Shown: positions 21,267-31,018 of the stretch, one piece after another
Layout of the letters: the number at the start of each line of letters is the position of its first letter
Position numbering within the stretch: the first letter of the stretch is position 1
Notes under the pieces: generated by a model
What the model was told of the DNA's origin: nothing
What the model saw: the letters and a program-made list of their open reading frames with translations, nothing else
Database searches by the model: none
NCBI GenBank assembly: GCA_003990745.1
Contig: RBNI01000348.1
Coordinates: 1 to 32,875 of the forward strand
Source: Jimgerdemannia flammicorona
Taxonomy: Eukaryota; Mucoromycota; Endogonomycetes; Endogonales; Endogonaceae
Direction: 5' to 3'
Length of the DNA stretch: 32,875 nt
Made by a program: the position numbers and the translations under genes

Positions 21267-21957
21267 GAGACGCCCACTTGCCCCACGCTTTTCGGGGGGC
21301 ATCCTGTTTGGCCAGCCTCATCCTCACCTACAGGTTTTACATGTTTTATTATTGGTAGTATGAAGCCCCGCGGCAAGACCCGTGGCTCGTGCGGCCGTCG
21401 GCCATAACAATCCTAGTACCGTAAATTGAGTACCATTAAGCATGTGTACACCAAGTATGCACCCTTGCACAAGTTTCTTGGTGCCAAGACGAGCAGTACG
21501 AACCAAAAATACCGCAAATTGGAAGGGAGCAGGGATTTATTTATACACAACTTCCGGAATGGCAGGAAGTTTCTTATTACAACTCACAACACCCCAAACC
21601 GGGCAACACCGAAGCCTTTCAAAGTCTATCGAGACTTTCATCACTCAGAACGGCAGGAGGGCGAAACAAAGAGTCTATAAACTTTTTTGCCGCAATTAAA
21701 CATACGAACGAGGTGCCAAGAATCATGTACACGAGAATGTTTGCTACGCCCAATATGTGGGGTGGTGAGGGCGGGCAGGCTATTAGGTAGGAAAGGGCGA
21801 ATAAAAAATAAGGGACGCGGGGATCGAAAAGAAAAAAAAGAAAGAAAGAAAGAAAGAAAGAAAGAAAAAGAAAAAGAACAAGGGGTTTTTCATTAAGGGC
21901 GGGAGGGGGCTACCTACCCACCCAAGCACATTTTCATCTTCACCACGCGCTACGCAT
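21267..21957. other. Intergenic region between CWH43 and the F-box gene
   Basis: No gene is supported. Overlapping short open frames at 21426-21699 lack recognisable motifs. The distal part carries the GAAA microsatellite just beyond the F-box gene's stop codon. Confidence 0.45.
21826..21878 (+). repeat. GAAA microsatellite
   Basis: About seven perfect AAAG units flanked by A-rich interruptions and AAAAAG units, located 80-130 bases 3' of the F-box gene on its non-coding strand. Confidence 0.9.
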
Positions 21958-23067
21958 CTACTTTCTAGGTGTAACACCAACATGCCAGAACCTCCTGTGT
22001 TGATTCGACTTGCTCGGCTCTTCCGTGTGCACGCACGACACCCTCTTATGCTTCTCGACGCTCCTAACTACGCCCTCGACACCTTTCCCTTCTGCGGAGC
22101 ACCCAACCATAACCAACGAATCGCACGCCCTCAGCAGCATCCACAGTCCCTCAACCTTAACCTCGCTTGCAAAGATAGCTCTGATCCGTGGGCACTGCTT
22201 AGCAATCAACTTAGCGAGCGCGGCATCCAGAATGTCGTACGGGTTCAAGTACAGCACGACAAGCTCGGCGCCGTAGTTTGGCAAGATCACGTTCTGCAGC
22301 GCGAGTGGATGATGCGCATACCCCGTAACGTGTGTCACGACGGTGTTATCGGGCGTGCGCTTCCTTCCGCCCCGAACAAAGGGCAGGAAGTTCAGTTGTT
22401 CGTCTGTGTCGTTTGGGAATGTGAGCAGCGACCCGCAGCAAGGGAGAGGGCAATCAACATATTTCCCCTCGCGGAAGCAGTCCATGCGAGGGAGAGAAGC
22501 CGGTCGTGGGTACTTTGTTCCCGCCCTACCCAAGGCGGCTTGCTGTGCGGCGTCGGTCTGGGTGAGGAGGAAAGTGGCATCCCTTGTGTTGTCAAGGAGG
22601 ATCTTGACCTGAGTTTCTGAGAGGTCTGTCATTGTCTGCAGGAAAGCGACGTTCGGGCAGAGACGGAGCAGATCGAGAAAGAAGCGGTTCGACCAGTGGA
22701 AGAGCGGGGAGGAGGTGTGTGGGAGCTTGATGGTTTTAAGGGAGCGGCCGTATTTCGCGCAGAAGGCTAGGACGTCTTCTGGGGTTATAGCGTGGTCCGG
22801 GAATATGACCTTTGTATAGCAGCGCTGGGAGACAATACGGTAGCAAGTGCGGTTGACGAGGAGAAGAGATTGCAGGTCTTCGAGAGCTGTGACATGGCTG
22901 ATGATGTCGACCAGGAGCTCGGTCGGGATGAAGTAGTGGGAAGTCGACATTGCGGGCGTGGAATCTGGATAGACGGTAGAGGGGCGACGCTTCTGCATCA
23001 CATAGTGGGTCTTGGGAACACTTGTCAGTGTGCCCATCATGGAGGCGCCGCTGAGATCCAGGATCAT
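21958..23067 (-). CDS. F-box domain protein
   Basis: A single uninterrupted frame of 369 residues. Residues about 47-88 form an F-box-like segment: PTELLVDIISHVTALEDLQ, SLLLVNRTCYRIVSQRCYTK and VIF. This has the leucine-proline start and the LL-VN-C/W spacing seen in fungal F-box proteins. The rest shows weak leucine-rich pattern (LKTIKLPH, LLRLCPNVAFLQTM, VVLYLNPYDILDAALAKLI) typical of the diverged substrate-binding half, and a cysteine cluster VDCPLPCCGS near residue 210. Family knowledge: F-box proteins link substrates to SCF ubiquitin ligases through Skp1. The substrate cannot be inferred. Start choice: the ATG at 23067 is first in frame; ATGs at residues 10, 11, 24 and 40 (the last, MSTSHYFIPTE, just before the F-box) are alternatives. 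The stop TAG is at 21958-21960. It shares strand with CWH43 but a 0.9 kb gap separates them. Confidence 0.82.
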   Translation of the reverse strand: MILDLSGASMMGTLTSVPKTHYVMQKRRPSTVYPDSTPAMSTSHYFIPTELLVDIISHVTALEDLQSLLLVNRTCYRIVSQRCYTKVIFPDHAITPEDVLAFCAKYGRSLKTIKLPHTSSPLFHWSNRFFLDLLRLCPNVAFLQTMTDLSETQVKILLDNTRDATFLLTQTDAAQQAALGRAGTKYPRPASLPRMDCFREGKYVDCPLPCCGSLLTFPNDTDEQLNFLPFVRGGRKRTPDNTVVTHVTGYAHHPLALQNVILPNYGAELVVLYLNPYDILDAALAKLIAKQCPRIRAIFASEVKVEGLWMLLRACDSLVMVGCSAEGKGVEGVVRSVEKHKRVSCVHTEEPSKSNQHRRFWHVGVTPRK

Positions 23068-23180
23068 GATGGTAGATTAAAAGGAAAGTGTGAGGTGGGC
23101 GGGAAGGAAGGGGAGAAGGGGGGAGGTGAGGGTAGGAAAAGGAGTGGATGGGCAGAAGGGAAGGTGAAGGATAAGGGGAA
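23068..23180 (-). promoter_or_regulatory. Pyrimidine-rich core promoter of the F-box gene
   Basis: On the coding (minus) strand the 110 bases before the start codon are almost entirely C and T (CCTCCCCCCTTCTCCCCTTC and similar). This is the same kind of tract found before the gene at 27967 and common at fungal transcription starts. Confidence 0.4.
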
Positions 23181-24124
23181 AGAGAATAAACTTTCTATCT
23201 AGTACTGCAAGCCATCTCCCACTGTCGAAAGGAAATGTTTACGCAAAAGGCTAATTGCTAAATGTACGTGACTGCTTTTCTTAAACACTCCACCACTAAG
23301 CTCCCTTCTGGCTCGTGTATTGCACGCAGCTTCCAGAAGGCGGAGCGGAGAGAAAGACCGGCGCTGGGAAACGAAACGAACCCCATTCTATGGATCTATG
23401 GGCATAGATCGCCCAAATGGCAATCGCCCAATCGTCCAACCGGCGAATTTCAGTGCTCTGAGATCTGCACCTTCTTTCTCCCTGTCCTCAGAACCTAACC
23501 TTTCCGCACATTTCCTACAAATAATTAGTATGCAATAGTCCCCGGTGTCCTTATCCGCTTGCGTATTTAAAGTGTCACACTGAATCTTTCATTGGTACGA
23601 AAGATTGATGATTAGTCAGTTATGACATCACAGCTCCCACACGATGGTCCGTGCTTCATACTCGCTAGGCTCACCGACCGAATTCGGAGATCGCAACAGT
23701 CAGAGCCAGCGACGATGAAGAACAGGGCCGTCGAGAGGAGGGAACATGGCGAAAACCTCGTGTCGCATGCGAGGATGTGGGGGAGTGGATCCATTTTAGC
23801 GGTGAGACTATGTGCGGATAGCGACTAAGAGCCAAGACTTGGTCCCGTAAGTTTTGTCTGGTATCGCACTTTGAGATACTCTATGAATTAGTGACCTTTT
23901 GCTTTGTTTTCCACACATGCCATCATCGAATGCAGAGTGCCATCCATCACGTCGGAGACTGGCTCGCGACCAACGCACCAACGCCACATTTCCCGAGGGC
24001 GCTCAAGCACTGTGTCCTCTTTCTATTATTTTTTATTATTATCGACTGGAGCCAAGCCCATTAATGGCCAATACGCATGTAATTTTACCTTGTAGTTATT
24101 GATGGAGTTCCTTCTTTCTCTTTG

Positions 24125-24125
<1 letters not shown>

Positions 24126-24202
<77 letters not shown>
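24126..24202 (+). repeat. T77 homopolymer
   Basis: Uninterrupted run of 77 T, followed 10 bases later by T10. No element with target duplications could be recognised beside it; its exact length may be affected by sequencing or assembly. Confidence 0.9.
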
Positions 24203-24203
<1 letters not shown>

Positions 24204-26019
24204 GCACAGTTTTTTTTTTGATGACACACAATGTTCCTTTGTGTTTTTGGCATCTCTTAGTTTGTTTTATGTTAAGAAATCTCTCACATCCTGCAATAAC
24301 ATGTATTTCGTAATCAATGTTAACATGTCATACAGCAAATCACATACTCTTTGTTATTAGATAGTTTTTTAATAATGTATCAGTTATATATTAATAAATT
24401 TCAGCTCTTCAATGTACTAGGAATCACTCGGAGATCAGCCCCTACAAAAATATTGGCTCATAAAAAACTCAATGCATCGAACCACATCTCAGGAGCTCAC
24501 GATTCGCGAAATCCGATTCAAAAAAGAGGAGAATATTCCACAGAGAAAGTTGTAATCTTACACGCGCTTTTTGTCTTAACGCAAACACTCTGCTGAAGAT
24601 GGCTTCTGCCTTGGGAGGGTGTGAGTAGCGAACGGGCTAGTGGTGAGCAGCAAAGTGGCGATGGCTGTAAGCGATAAGCGGCGAGCGGCGAGCGACGGCA
24701 AACAATGCGCTCGGAGGAAATTCCTCTGGGCTTACGCTTGGAACTATACATGTATGTACATGTACATATGTAGATAGACAAACGGATTGAGAGCTAACAC
24801 ACTGGCAAGACCCGCGAATACGATTGTGAGATTAGGAATTACAAGCTTTCACATCGGACTGTAGAAGGGAGGAACAAGGACTGCATAGAAGGAAGAGCAT
24901 TGAGCGGAACGGTATTTTGTATTTTCGCCTCGTGATGAGGAACCCCAAAATTCGTCGAATGGCTTTGGTGTGTGTTTTGGGGTCTTGTGGATAGATCGCC
25001 GATCCACAGGTTGGTATATGTGCAATTAACGCAAAACCAGATCAAGCGAGAACAATACATGCGCTTCCTGAGACGCGTCCCTGGAGCAATCAAGTTCTGA
25101 GAGCATACGGTATTACGATTGCTCTAGGCTGTACGTCTAACGCGTAACGTCCCTACCCGAATCCCAAGTCTGAACCGGTTCCACCGTTTTCAATGGATGT
25201 GCCATAACGTAGATCGACAATCCGCACCCGTGCAGTCCCTTGGGTTGAAATCTTGTAGATGATATGTTTACGAGCTTGATAATAGATGACGATGTGAGAA
25301 TTAAGTGGCACAGATGAGATTGTAACCCTTTATTCACTGTCAAAAGAAAATAAAAAAGATTTGAAGCGCAATATGGTGCGCACAAACAACGCCGTCCCGC
25401 TTTTTCGAGGGACGACACGGCGAAGTTTCCCACTATTTAACGGCTTTGTCATTCCAAAGCAGAAGAGTTGATTTCCTGGCGATGGTTGGTTGCCGAGACT
25501 GTAGATTCTCAAAATTTGCCATATCGCCAGCGCCGTCCATATTTTATCTCTGATCTCGGCGAATTGTTAATAAATTTGCCATACAATGACATTGAGCTTA
25601 TATAACGGGCGATCATATGCAGCAGCTTGCAAGGCTTCGGTGTACAAAGTTCGACAAAGAATGCAAGGTTCGAGTTTTCAGGCGCTACCTGTACTGTTTG
25701 TCTTGTGAGGCTACGCGTGACAAGGTTGGGGCTTGTCAGGTGCGTGTAAATGCGTGAGAACGTTTCGCAGATTGTGAATGTAGGTTTCGTCAAGATTATC
25801 GACGTACTGCCAATTATTAAGGGGTTGGATCAATAGGGTGTGAAAAATAAGTAAAAACAAAACAAACGCCCATCGGCTACCGATCGTTCTACCTGGGACA
25901 ACCCGTGGCCACATAATTAGGTCTGATCATCCTATGACATTTGTGTGGACAAAGTTTGCAGAGTGGGAGGAGGAGATTATCACATATCATACTTTCGTGT
26001 ATATGGCTGATACAGTTGG

Positions 26020-26050
<31 letters not shown>
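26020..26050. repeat. T16A15 palindromic tract
   Basis: Sixteen T are followed directly by fifteen A, a perfect hairpin-capable or nucleosome-excluding sequence in the middle of the intergenic region. Confidence 0.9.
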
Positions 26051-26051
<1 letters not shown>

Positions 26052-27875
26052 AATTGTCTATGATACCTGGACATCCCGGTTCTCCCCCGTATAGCACATG
26101 TAGTTGTTGCGTTGTGTACTGCTACTATTATATAACGAAGTCATTTTCGGCTTGAGTTCAACCTGAAGCTATGAATAGGGAGTCCCAAGTCAGTATTGGC
26201 ATACTGCTCTTAGCAATGCGTGGGAATAAAATGCCATTTTAATAGGTAAATTTAAGCACCAATCACTCCAATCGTTTTAATATCGTGTTTTCATGCCACG
26301 AGATCACGGCGCTCTTAAGTCTGTCAGGGGTTCACTTCCCTCAGGTGTTCTGTGTCGCTGCAAATTCTTTTGGATAAATGTTTGTTGCCACGTGAAGAGC
26401 GCCATAATTTCGCGGGAATGTAAAGCGGAAGACATGGTATCATGGGAATCATTCCTCATTTCCCGGTCTCAGGTGCCAAAACGTTTGTGGAACTCACATT
26501 GGCGTAAGGTCGTATTCATACAGTTTAAGAGCAATTTCTCTCCATTTTTAGCCGAAGCCGTCAATGGCACATCGGCACATCCGTGAACTATTCGCACAAA
26601 TAGAAATTGGGCCAAAGATCATTTGACTTCAATTTCAATCCCGTTTCTCGCAGGCTTGCTGGAACGATGCCGATGGAAACACTCCATCCTCGATCAATGT
26701 GCTTGTGTTGCAACATCACACGGATCTGTGAGAGGTTTAACGGAAATGTGGCCTTTGTGCTCCGCTTCAAAGCTCGCGGTCTTCGCATAAAGAGGCCCGA
26801 ACGGTCGGATCTACGCCACTCCACATCGGTATCGGGTCGGCTGCGCTAAGAAGAACGTTGTTGCGCCGTTGGTCATGCGTAGGCTGGCTGTTGTCGTCAT
26901 GGCGCTGACGCGCCTCATGACTGGGTAGATGGGTATCGGTATATTGGCTGATCCGGTGGACGGAATGTGGATAATCTGTTTGATGCAATAGTAAGAGGAC
27001 ATTGTACCAGAGAGTGTTTTGGCTGTGCGAAGCTTATGGAACCGAGTGAAGGTCTAAAAGCAGTAGACATAACCGGACCATCGGCTGCGATTTTTTCATG
27101 GTTCCGCGCAAGGTTGCGCTATCGATTGATAAGATGGATCAGATTAAGGTTGATAAACAAATTGTATATTTTTCTATCTATGCTTCGAATTACAGTATTA
27201 CGCATATCTTCCATGAAGACCGGGGAAATCGTTCCTATTCTGTAGCCCATCTCATGTTACGGAACACTCGTGACAGAATCGTGAGCTCTTTTTATATATA
27301 GACAAATCAAAAAATAATTCGTGACTAAAAATTTCGTTCATTCCGCCAAGCAAAGCACAAAATAGCCTGCTGACCTGAGTGGTGACCACGATTTGGGCTA
27401 AGGCGCCAACGAGCACCTCGGCCGTACACGGTACGACGGACACTGGACTATGTAGGTCCACCTTCTGGTGGTTGCCGGAACACCGGGAGCGCCCGTTCGG
27501 TGCGCCAAAGCGGGGTTGCGCGCACGTTCCCCTCCCACGCCCCGTCTTGTCCCAAAACGGCGGTCGAGGTGGGACAGCAGTCGAATTAGGTGCGACATCG
27601 CACGAGGCTGGGTAGGATCTGGTAGTCGCGCTCGGTCCAGGGTTTTGTTTTAGTTTTATGTTTGGGCGATCGGAAAGAGTGAGACTGTGAGGTAGATCAT
27701 GCGAATTCGGAATAAATAGGTGGGCTGGTGCGCAGCATTTTTCCTTGCTTTGCGAATCCCCCTTGTCCATCATTATTTAGAACCCTTAACTATCCCTTCC
27801 TCTCATTTATGATCTTGCACTGACCTTTTACATAATTACTGTAACGACAAACTTCCCTAAGCTCAGTAACGTTTC

Positions 27876-27966
27876 TTGAGCTTTCCCTTTCCCCCTTCGC
27901 TTCACTCCCAACCTCAACACTACACACCCCCACTTCACCTTCACCTTCCCCCTTCACGCCAATTTC
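27876..27966 (+). promoter_or_regulatory. Pyrimidine-rich core promoter of the unknown gene
   Basis: The 90 bases before the ATG at 27967 are C/T-rich (for example CTTTCCCTTTCCCCCTTCGC and CACCTTCACCTTCCCCC), as before the F-box gene. A TATA-like GAATAAATAG lies further up near 27709. Confidence 0.4.
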
Positions 27967-28740
27967 ATGACCTCCTACATTACCAACATCACCAACATCG
28001 CCAAAACCGTCATCTGGATCAACATCCGCATATTACTACAATCCATCAACCTTGCCATACATATAGCATCCACTCCTCTCCGCCTCACCCTCCATCTCTT
28101 CCCCACCGTCACAAACCCCCTCAACCACACCCTCGATGCGCTCCTGATCCACTCCGCCCGTCTCACCCTTCTTCCTTACCACGTCTTCGCGGGCCTCTTC
28201 TCTGTCTTCCAGCTGGTCTTCCTACAACCGGCCCTCTCCTCTTTCGCGCCGCCTAAACCCACTAGTCATGAAAATGTCCGCACCTCTCCCCCAACCAAAC
28301 GCGTCATCCTCACCCCACAACTAAGCGCTTTCCGCTGCCAGCGTCCCAAATCCGACGCCCCGGCCTCCCCCACAACCTCCCCGCGTTACCCGCGCCGGCC
28401 AATCCTCCGTATCGACACCCAAGCTGCCGAGGCCGCACTGGGCATGCACGGCACGCGCCGCAACCGTCCCGCCCCCGTCCGCGTCGAACCTACTCCGGCG
28501 CCCGTCCCGCGCCACGACGAGGGTTACAACTCGGCCGGGTCGTCCAACAACTCGGGCGAAGAGATCGAGTTCCCCGCATACGACCACGAAGCTGCCGTGC
28601 TTGTCGCCAAGAAGAAGCGCGCCCCAAGGAACAAGAGACTCCATCCATCCAAGAAGCTGTTCGCGGGTAGGCTGCCCGTCGGAATGAGCGCCGAGCAGAA
28701 AGAGAAGCTGATCGCTAAGTCCGTCGTTGCTGCGTGCTAG
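27967..28740 (+). CDS. Unrecognised 257-residue protein, hydrophobic N-terminus and basic C-terminus
   Basis: One uninterrupted frame with the ATG at 27967 directly after a pyrimidine-rich promoter and TAG at 28738. I do not recognise the family. Residues about 1-90 are rich in Ile, Leu and His with few charges (NIAKTVIWINIRILLQSINL; HVFAGLFSVFQLVFLQPAL) and could form amphipathic or re-entrant membrane helices. Residues about 95-200 are Pro/Ser/Arg-rich and look disordered (SPTTSPRYPRRPILRIDTQ). Then comes an acidic patch SNNSGEEIEFPAYDHEAA, a basic cluster KKKRAPRNKRLHPSKK that could be a nuclear-localisation signal, and a conserved-looking tail GMSAEQKEKLIAKSV. That the 3' half is genuinely coding is supported by the readable but frameshifted copy at 30190-30549, in which the last residues of the tail are preserved. 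It is convergent with the LRR gene. Function unknown. Confidence 0.65.
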   Translation: MTSYITNITNIAKTVIWINIRILLQSINLAIHIASTPLRLTLHLFPTVTNPLNHTLDALLIHSARLTLLPYHVFAGLFSVFQLVFLQPALSSFAPPKPTSHENVRTSPPTKRVILTPQLSAFRCQRPKSDAPASPTTSPRYPRRPILRIDTQAAEAALGMHGTRRNRPAPVRVEPTPAPVPRHDEGYNSAGSSNNSGEEIEFPAYDHEAAVLVAKKKRAPRNKRLHPSKKLFAGRLPVGMSAEQKEKLIAKSVVAAC

Positions 28741-29028
28741 GCCGAGCAGGTGTGACGTGGTGTGATGTGGAAGGCGCTACGGGTTTTTGTACAATACCGT
28801 CAATCCGCTCCATATACATAAATGCATGTACCCTCGCATCTGTTCGTGACACACATACATTCACACATTATCATAGTCCGTCCTCTACTGCCCTCGCTCG
28901 TAGATAAGCGTGAGTAGAAAATATATATTTAAAATATATATTTTAAAACCATCGTGAAGGCAGCTGTGAGCTTGTTCTTTTATTTATGCGTGTTTATTTG
29001 TCGCAAGATAAAATAACAGTTTCTCGGG

Positions 29029-29047
29029 AAAAAAAAAAAAAAAAAAA
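29029..29047 (+). repeat. A19 homopolymer
   Basis: Run of 19 A in the intergenic part of the left duplication copy. The corresponding place in the right copy (about 30792) has only A5, so the tract changed length after duplication. Confidence 0.8.
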
Positions 29048-29099
29048 TGGCGACAGAAACCGTGAGTATGTTTGTCCTAAGCATTTCAGACCCAGTCCA

Positions 29100-29935
29100 T
29101 CAGACTCCAGTACCTAAAGTTTTATTTGATATAGTGGAATGACGAAACAGCTGTTGAACTACTGGCAGATCTGCCTGCGTATGGACGTAGGGTGCTTTCC
29201 GGTTTATCTGACGGCAAGGCACCATAATTAGGTCTTCGAACCGTATATACGTCATCGATCGCGATAAAATTTTGCTCCGTTTAAAATGAACGAACACAAA
29301 CAAATCGTGAATTCTATCGGGCAGCTGCACATTACATAGTTTCAACATACTTTCGATATTCTGCTCGGTCAAGGTCATGTCCTGCTTCAGAGATTCGCTT
29401 GCCCCCTTGTCGCTGATGTATTTCACTTTGAAATGAACGAACACGTACAAACCCGTGAGCTTGGTTTTATCAAGCAGCTGCACATAATGCTTCAAACAGT
29501 TTTAAAACATCGTAGAAATCCGGCTCTGTCAAGGTGTGTTCTGCTTCAGAGACCCGGCTAGGGCGCGTGTCCCTCGCCGCCGATTTGATTTCCTTTAAAT
29601 GAACAGGGGGTGAGTGAATGCGCACAGCCCGTGAGCTTGATTCCATCACGCAGCACAATACTTCACATACCAGCTCGGTCAAAGCCATGTTCTGCTTCAG
29701 AAACTCGGCTAGAGCGCGTGTCCCCTTCTGATGAAGCTCACTCCCTTTAAAATAAACAGGGTATGAGCAAACAAGCACAGACCGTGAGCTTGGTTCCATC
29801 ACGCAGCTGCACACAATGCTTTAAACAGTTCTGAGATTCAACTTGGTCAAGATTGTATTCTGCTTCAGAGACTCAGCTAGGGCGCGTGACCCCTCATCGC
29901 CGATGTCACTGAACGAACATGCATAGACCATATAA
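29100..29935 (-). pseudogene. 5'-truncated LRR gene fragment with about five mini-exon units
   Basis: The minus strand carries leucine-rich-repeat exons of ribonuclease-inhibitor/NLRC type separated by introns. Unit 1 (about 29911-29847) reads DIGDEGSRALAESLKQNTIL. Unit 2 (29744-29671) reads LHQKGTRALAEFLKQNMALT. Unit 3 (about 29590-29512) is the same with single-base deletions that break the frame. Unit 4 (about 29425-29346) reads ISDKGASESLKQDMTLTE, lacking the RALA residues. The last unit is rudimentary (about 29280-29240). Splice signals are damaged: unit 1 has lost its GT donor near 29838 and the final intron has AAAC instead of AAAG at 29279. There is no start codon or PB1-like exon; the fragment stops at the duplication breakpoint. 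It is the inner, truncated copy of the gene at 31019-32320. Confidence 0.75.
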
Positions 29936-29945
29936 GCTCCAACTC
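29295..29945 (-). repeat. Exon-plus-intron tandem units, left array
   Basis: The intron word CCGTGAGCTTG(A/G)TTCCATCACGCAG, or a close variant, recurs at about 29307, 29453, 29629, 29782 and 29927. Spacings are about 146, 176, 153 and 145 bases. Each is followed by CAGCTGCACACAAT-type sequence and preceded by TTTAAAATGAACAGG. The introns are as alike as the exons, so whole exon-intron units were duplicated. Confidence 0.8.
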
Positions 29946-30189
29946 ACAGACACCAAAACTCTGAAACCTAAAGAACTTAACATCCTACCAGACATCCACA
30001 ATAAATCCAAGACATTGGCGCCATTAATAATAGTGAAGATGATTTCACCCAGAAAGAATCCTGGTCTTGTTTGAGGTTTTCATCAGGCTTGTCATTACGT
30101 TGTCCCCACAAAGATCCTGGTGCTGTAATATTGAGTTGGGTCTCGGCAGTGGAGAAATCTCTCACGCTGCCCAAACTTGCTAATCATGC
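29936..30189. other. Duplication junction with about 250 bases of unmatched sequence
   Basis: This stretch lies between the truncated LRR fragment and the truncated copy of the unknown gene and matches neither flank nor, as far as I can see, anything else in the window. A minus-strand open frame (30174-29977) crosses it without known motifs. It could be filler DNA at the breakpoint or the remains of an insertion. Confidence 0.5.
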
Positions 30190-30549
30190 CTTCCGCTACC
30201 AGCGTTCCAAATCCGACGCCCTAATCTCCCCGACAACTCCCACGCGCTACCCGCACCGGCAAATCCTCCAAGCTCCTCCAAGCCGCTGGCCGCGCTGGAC
30301 ATGCATGATACGCGACGCAACCGACCTCGTCGAGTTCAAGCCGGCGCCCGTCCCGCTCTCGAGCCGTCTAAAACCGGGTGACGAGATTGAGTTACCCACG
30401 TACGACCAGGGAGCTGCCGCGCTTGCCGCCAAGAGAAGCGCGCCACAAGGAACAAGAGACCCCATCCATCCAAGAGTAGGCTGCCCGTCGGAATGAGCGC
30501 CGAGCGGAAGGAGAAGCTGATTGCCAAGTCCGTTGTTGCTGCGCGCTAG
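30190..30549 (+). pseudogene. 5'-truncated, frameshifted copy of the unknown gene at 27967
   Basis: It aligns with 28329-28740. Readable parts include FRYQRSKSDALISPTTPTRY, the acidic GDEIELPTYDQGAA and, in the next frame, GMSAERKEKLIAKSVVAAR then TAG at 30547. A one-base deletion in the lysine run (AAGAGAAG near 30431 against AAGAAGAAG) shifts the frame. A 12-base deletion near 30473 removes KLFA-coding sequence, and other short deletions shorten the middle. The hydrophobic N-terminal half and promoter are absent, so it should not be functional. Confidence 0.85.
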
Positions 30550-31018
30550 GCGGGGCAGGTGTGGGGTGATGTGGAAGGTGCTACTGGTTTTTTAAAGGCC
30601 ATCAATTCGTTCCATACCCATATATACATGTATATATGTATATACCCTCGTGACATACATACATAATTACATATATCAGGCGTAGCCTGCCCCCGCTCGC
30701 AAATAAGCGTGGAGAAATATATACATTTAGAAACCATTATGGAAGCAGCTGTGGGATTTTTTTTCCCTTATTTATGGGGCCACTGTTTGTAAAAACGAGG
30801 AAGACAAACCCATGGCCAGGTATTTCAACTCTGAGAACCCCAAAAATCTTATTTTATTATATGAGACCTAGATACGAATTGAGTCAAACGCAATAATAAT
30901 ACCCCCAACCAAAGCAGATCTGCCTGCGTCGATACATCCATGGGCGTAGGGCGCGCTTTTCGAGCGAATAGCTTCCCGTTCGGTAGTGCCCTTATATCAC
31001 CATCACGCGCGACGAAAT

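Larger units (their letters stand above)
23200..27870. other. 4.7 kb intergenic stretch, no supported gene
   Basis: Many short open frames occur on both strands, none over 175 codons and none with a recognisable domain, splice-linked partners or codon pattern like the neighbouring genes. Notable features are T77 at 24126-24202, a T16A15 perfect palindrome at 26020-26050, a GTATGTACATGTACATATG-type palindromic patch near 24750-24770 and a GCGAGCGGCGAGCG patch near 24680. The longest open stretch (27773-27252, minus) overlaps the upstream region of the next gene. Confidence 0.45.
28329..29935. repeat. Tandem segmental duplication, left copy
   Basis: This block contains the 3' part of the unknown gene, its 3' flank and the 3' part of the LRR gene, and aligns in order with 30190-31500. 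Shared anchors include CAAATCCGACGCCC (28349 and 30210), GATGTGGAAGGYGCTAC (28766 and 30568), AATAAGCGTG and CAGATCTGCCTGCGT (29167 and 30918). The LRR exon-intron repeats then follow. The left copy has about five LRR units, the right copy three. Confidence 0.85.

Noticed and set aside
21982..22620. 212-codon plus-strand frame opposite the F-box gene
   Set aside because: It lies wholly antisense to a better-supported coding frame and shows no domain.
24026..24253. Poly-lysine/poly-phenylalanine frames at the T77 tract
   Set aside because: They are simply translations of the homopolymer.
27252..27773. 173-codon minus-strand frame upstream of the unknown gene
   Set aside because: No recognisable domain, cysteine/proline-rich composition without pattern, and it overlaps the presumed promoter of the gene at 27967. 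Transcript data would be needed.
29295..29945. Regularly spaced repeats resembling a CRISPR array
   Set aside because: The spacers are LRR-coding exons and the repeats are intron sequence; spacing varies from 145 to 176 bases and the context is eukaryotic.
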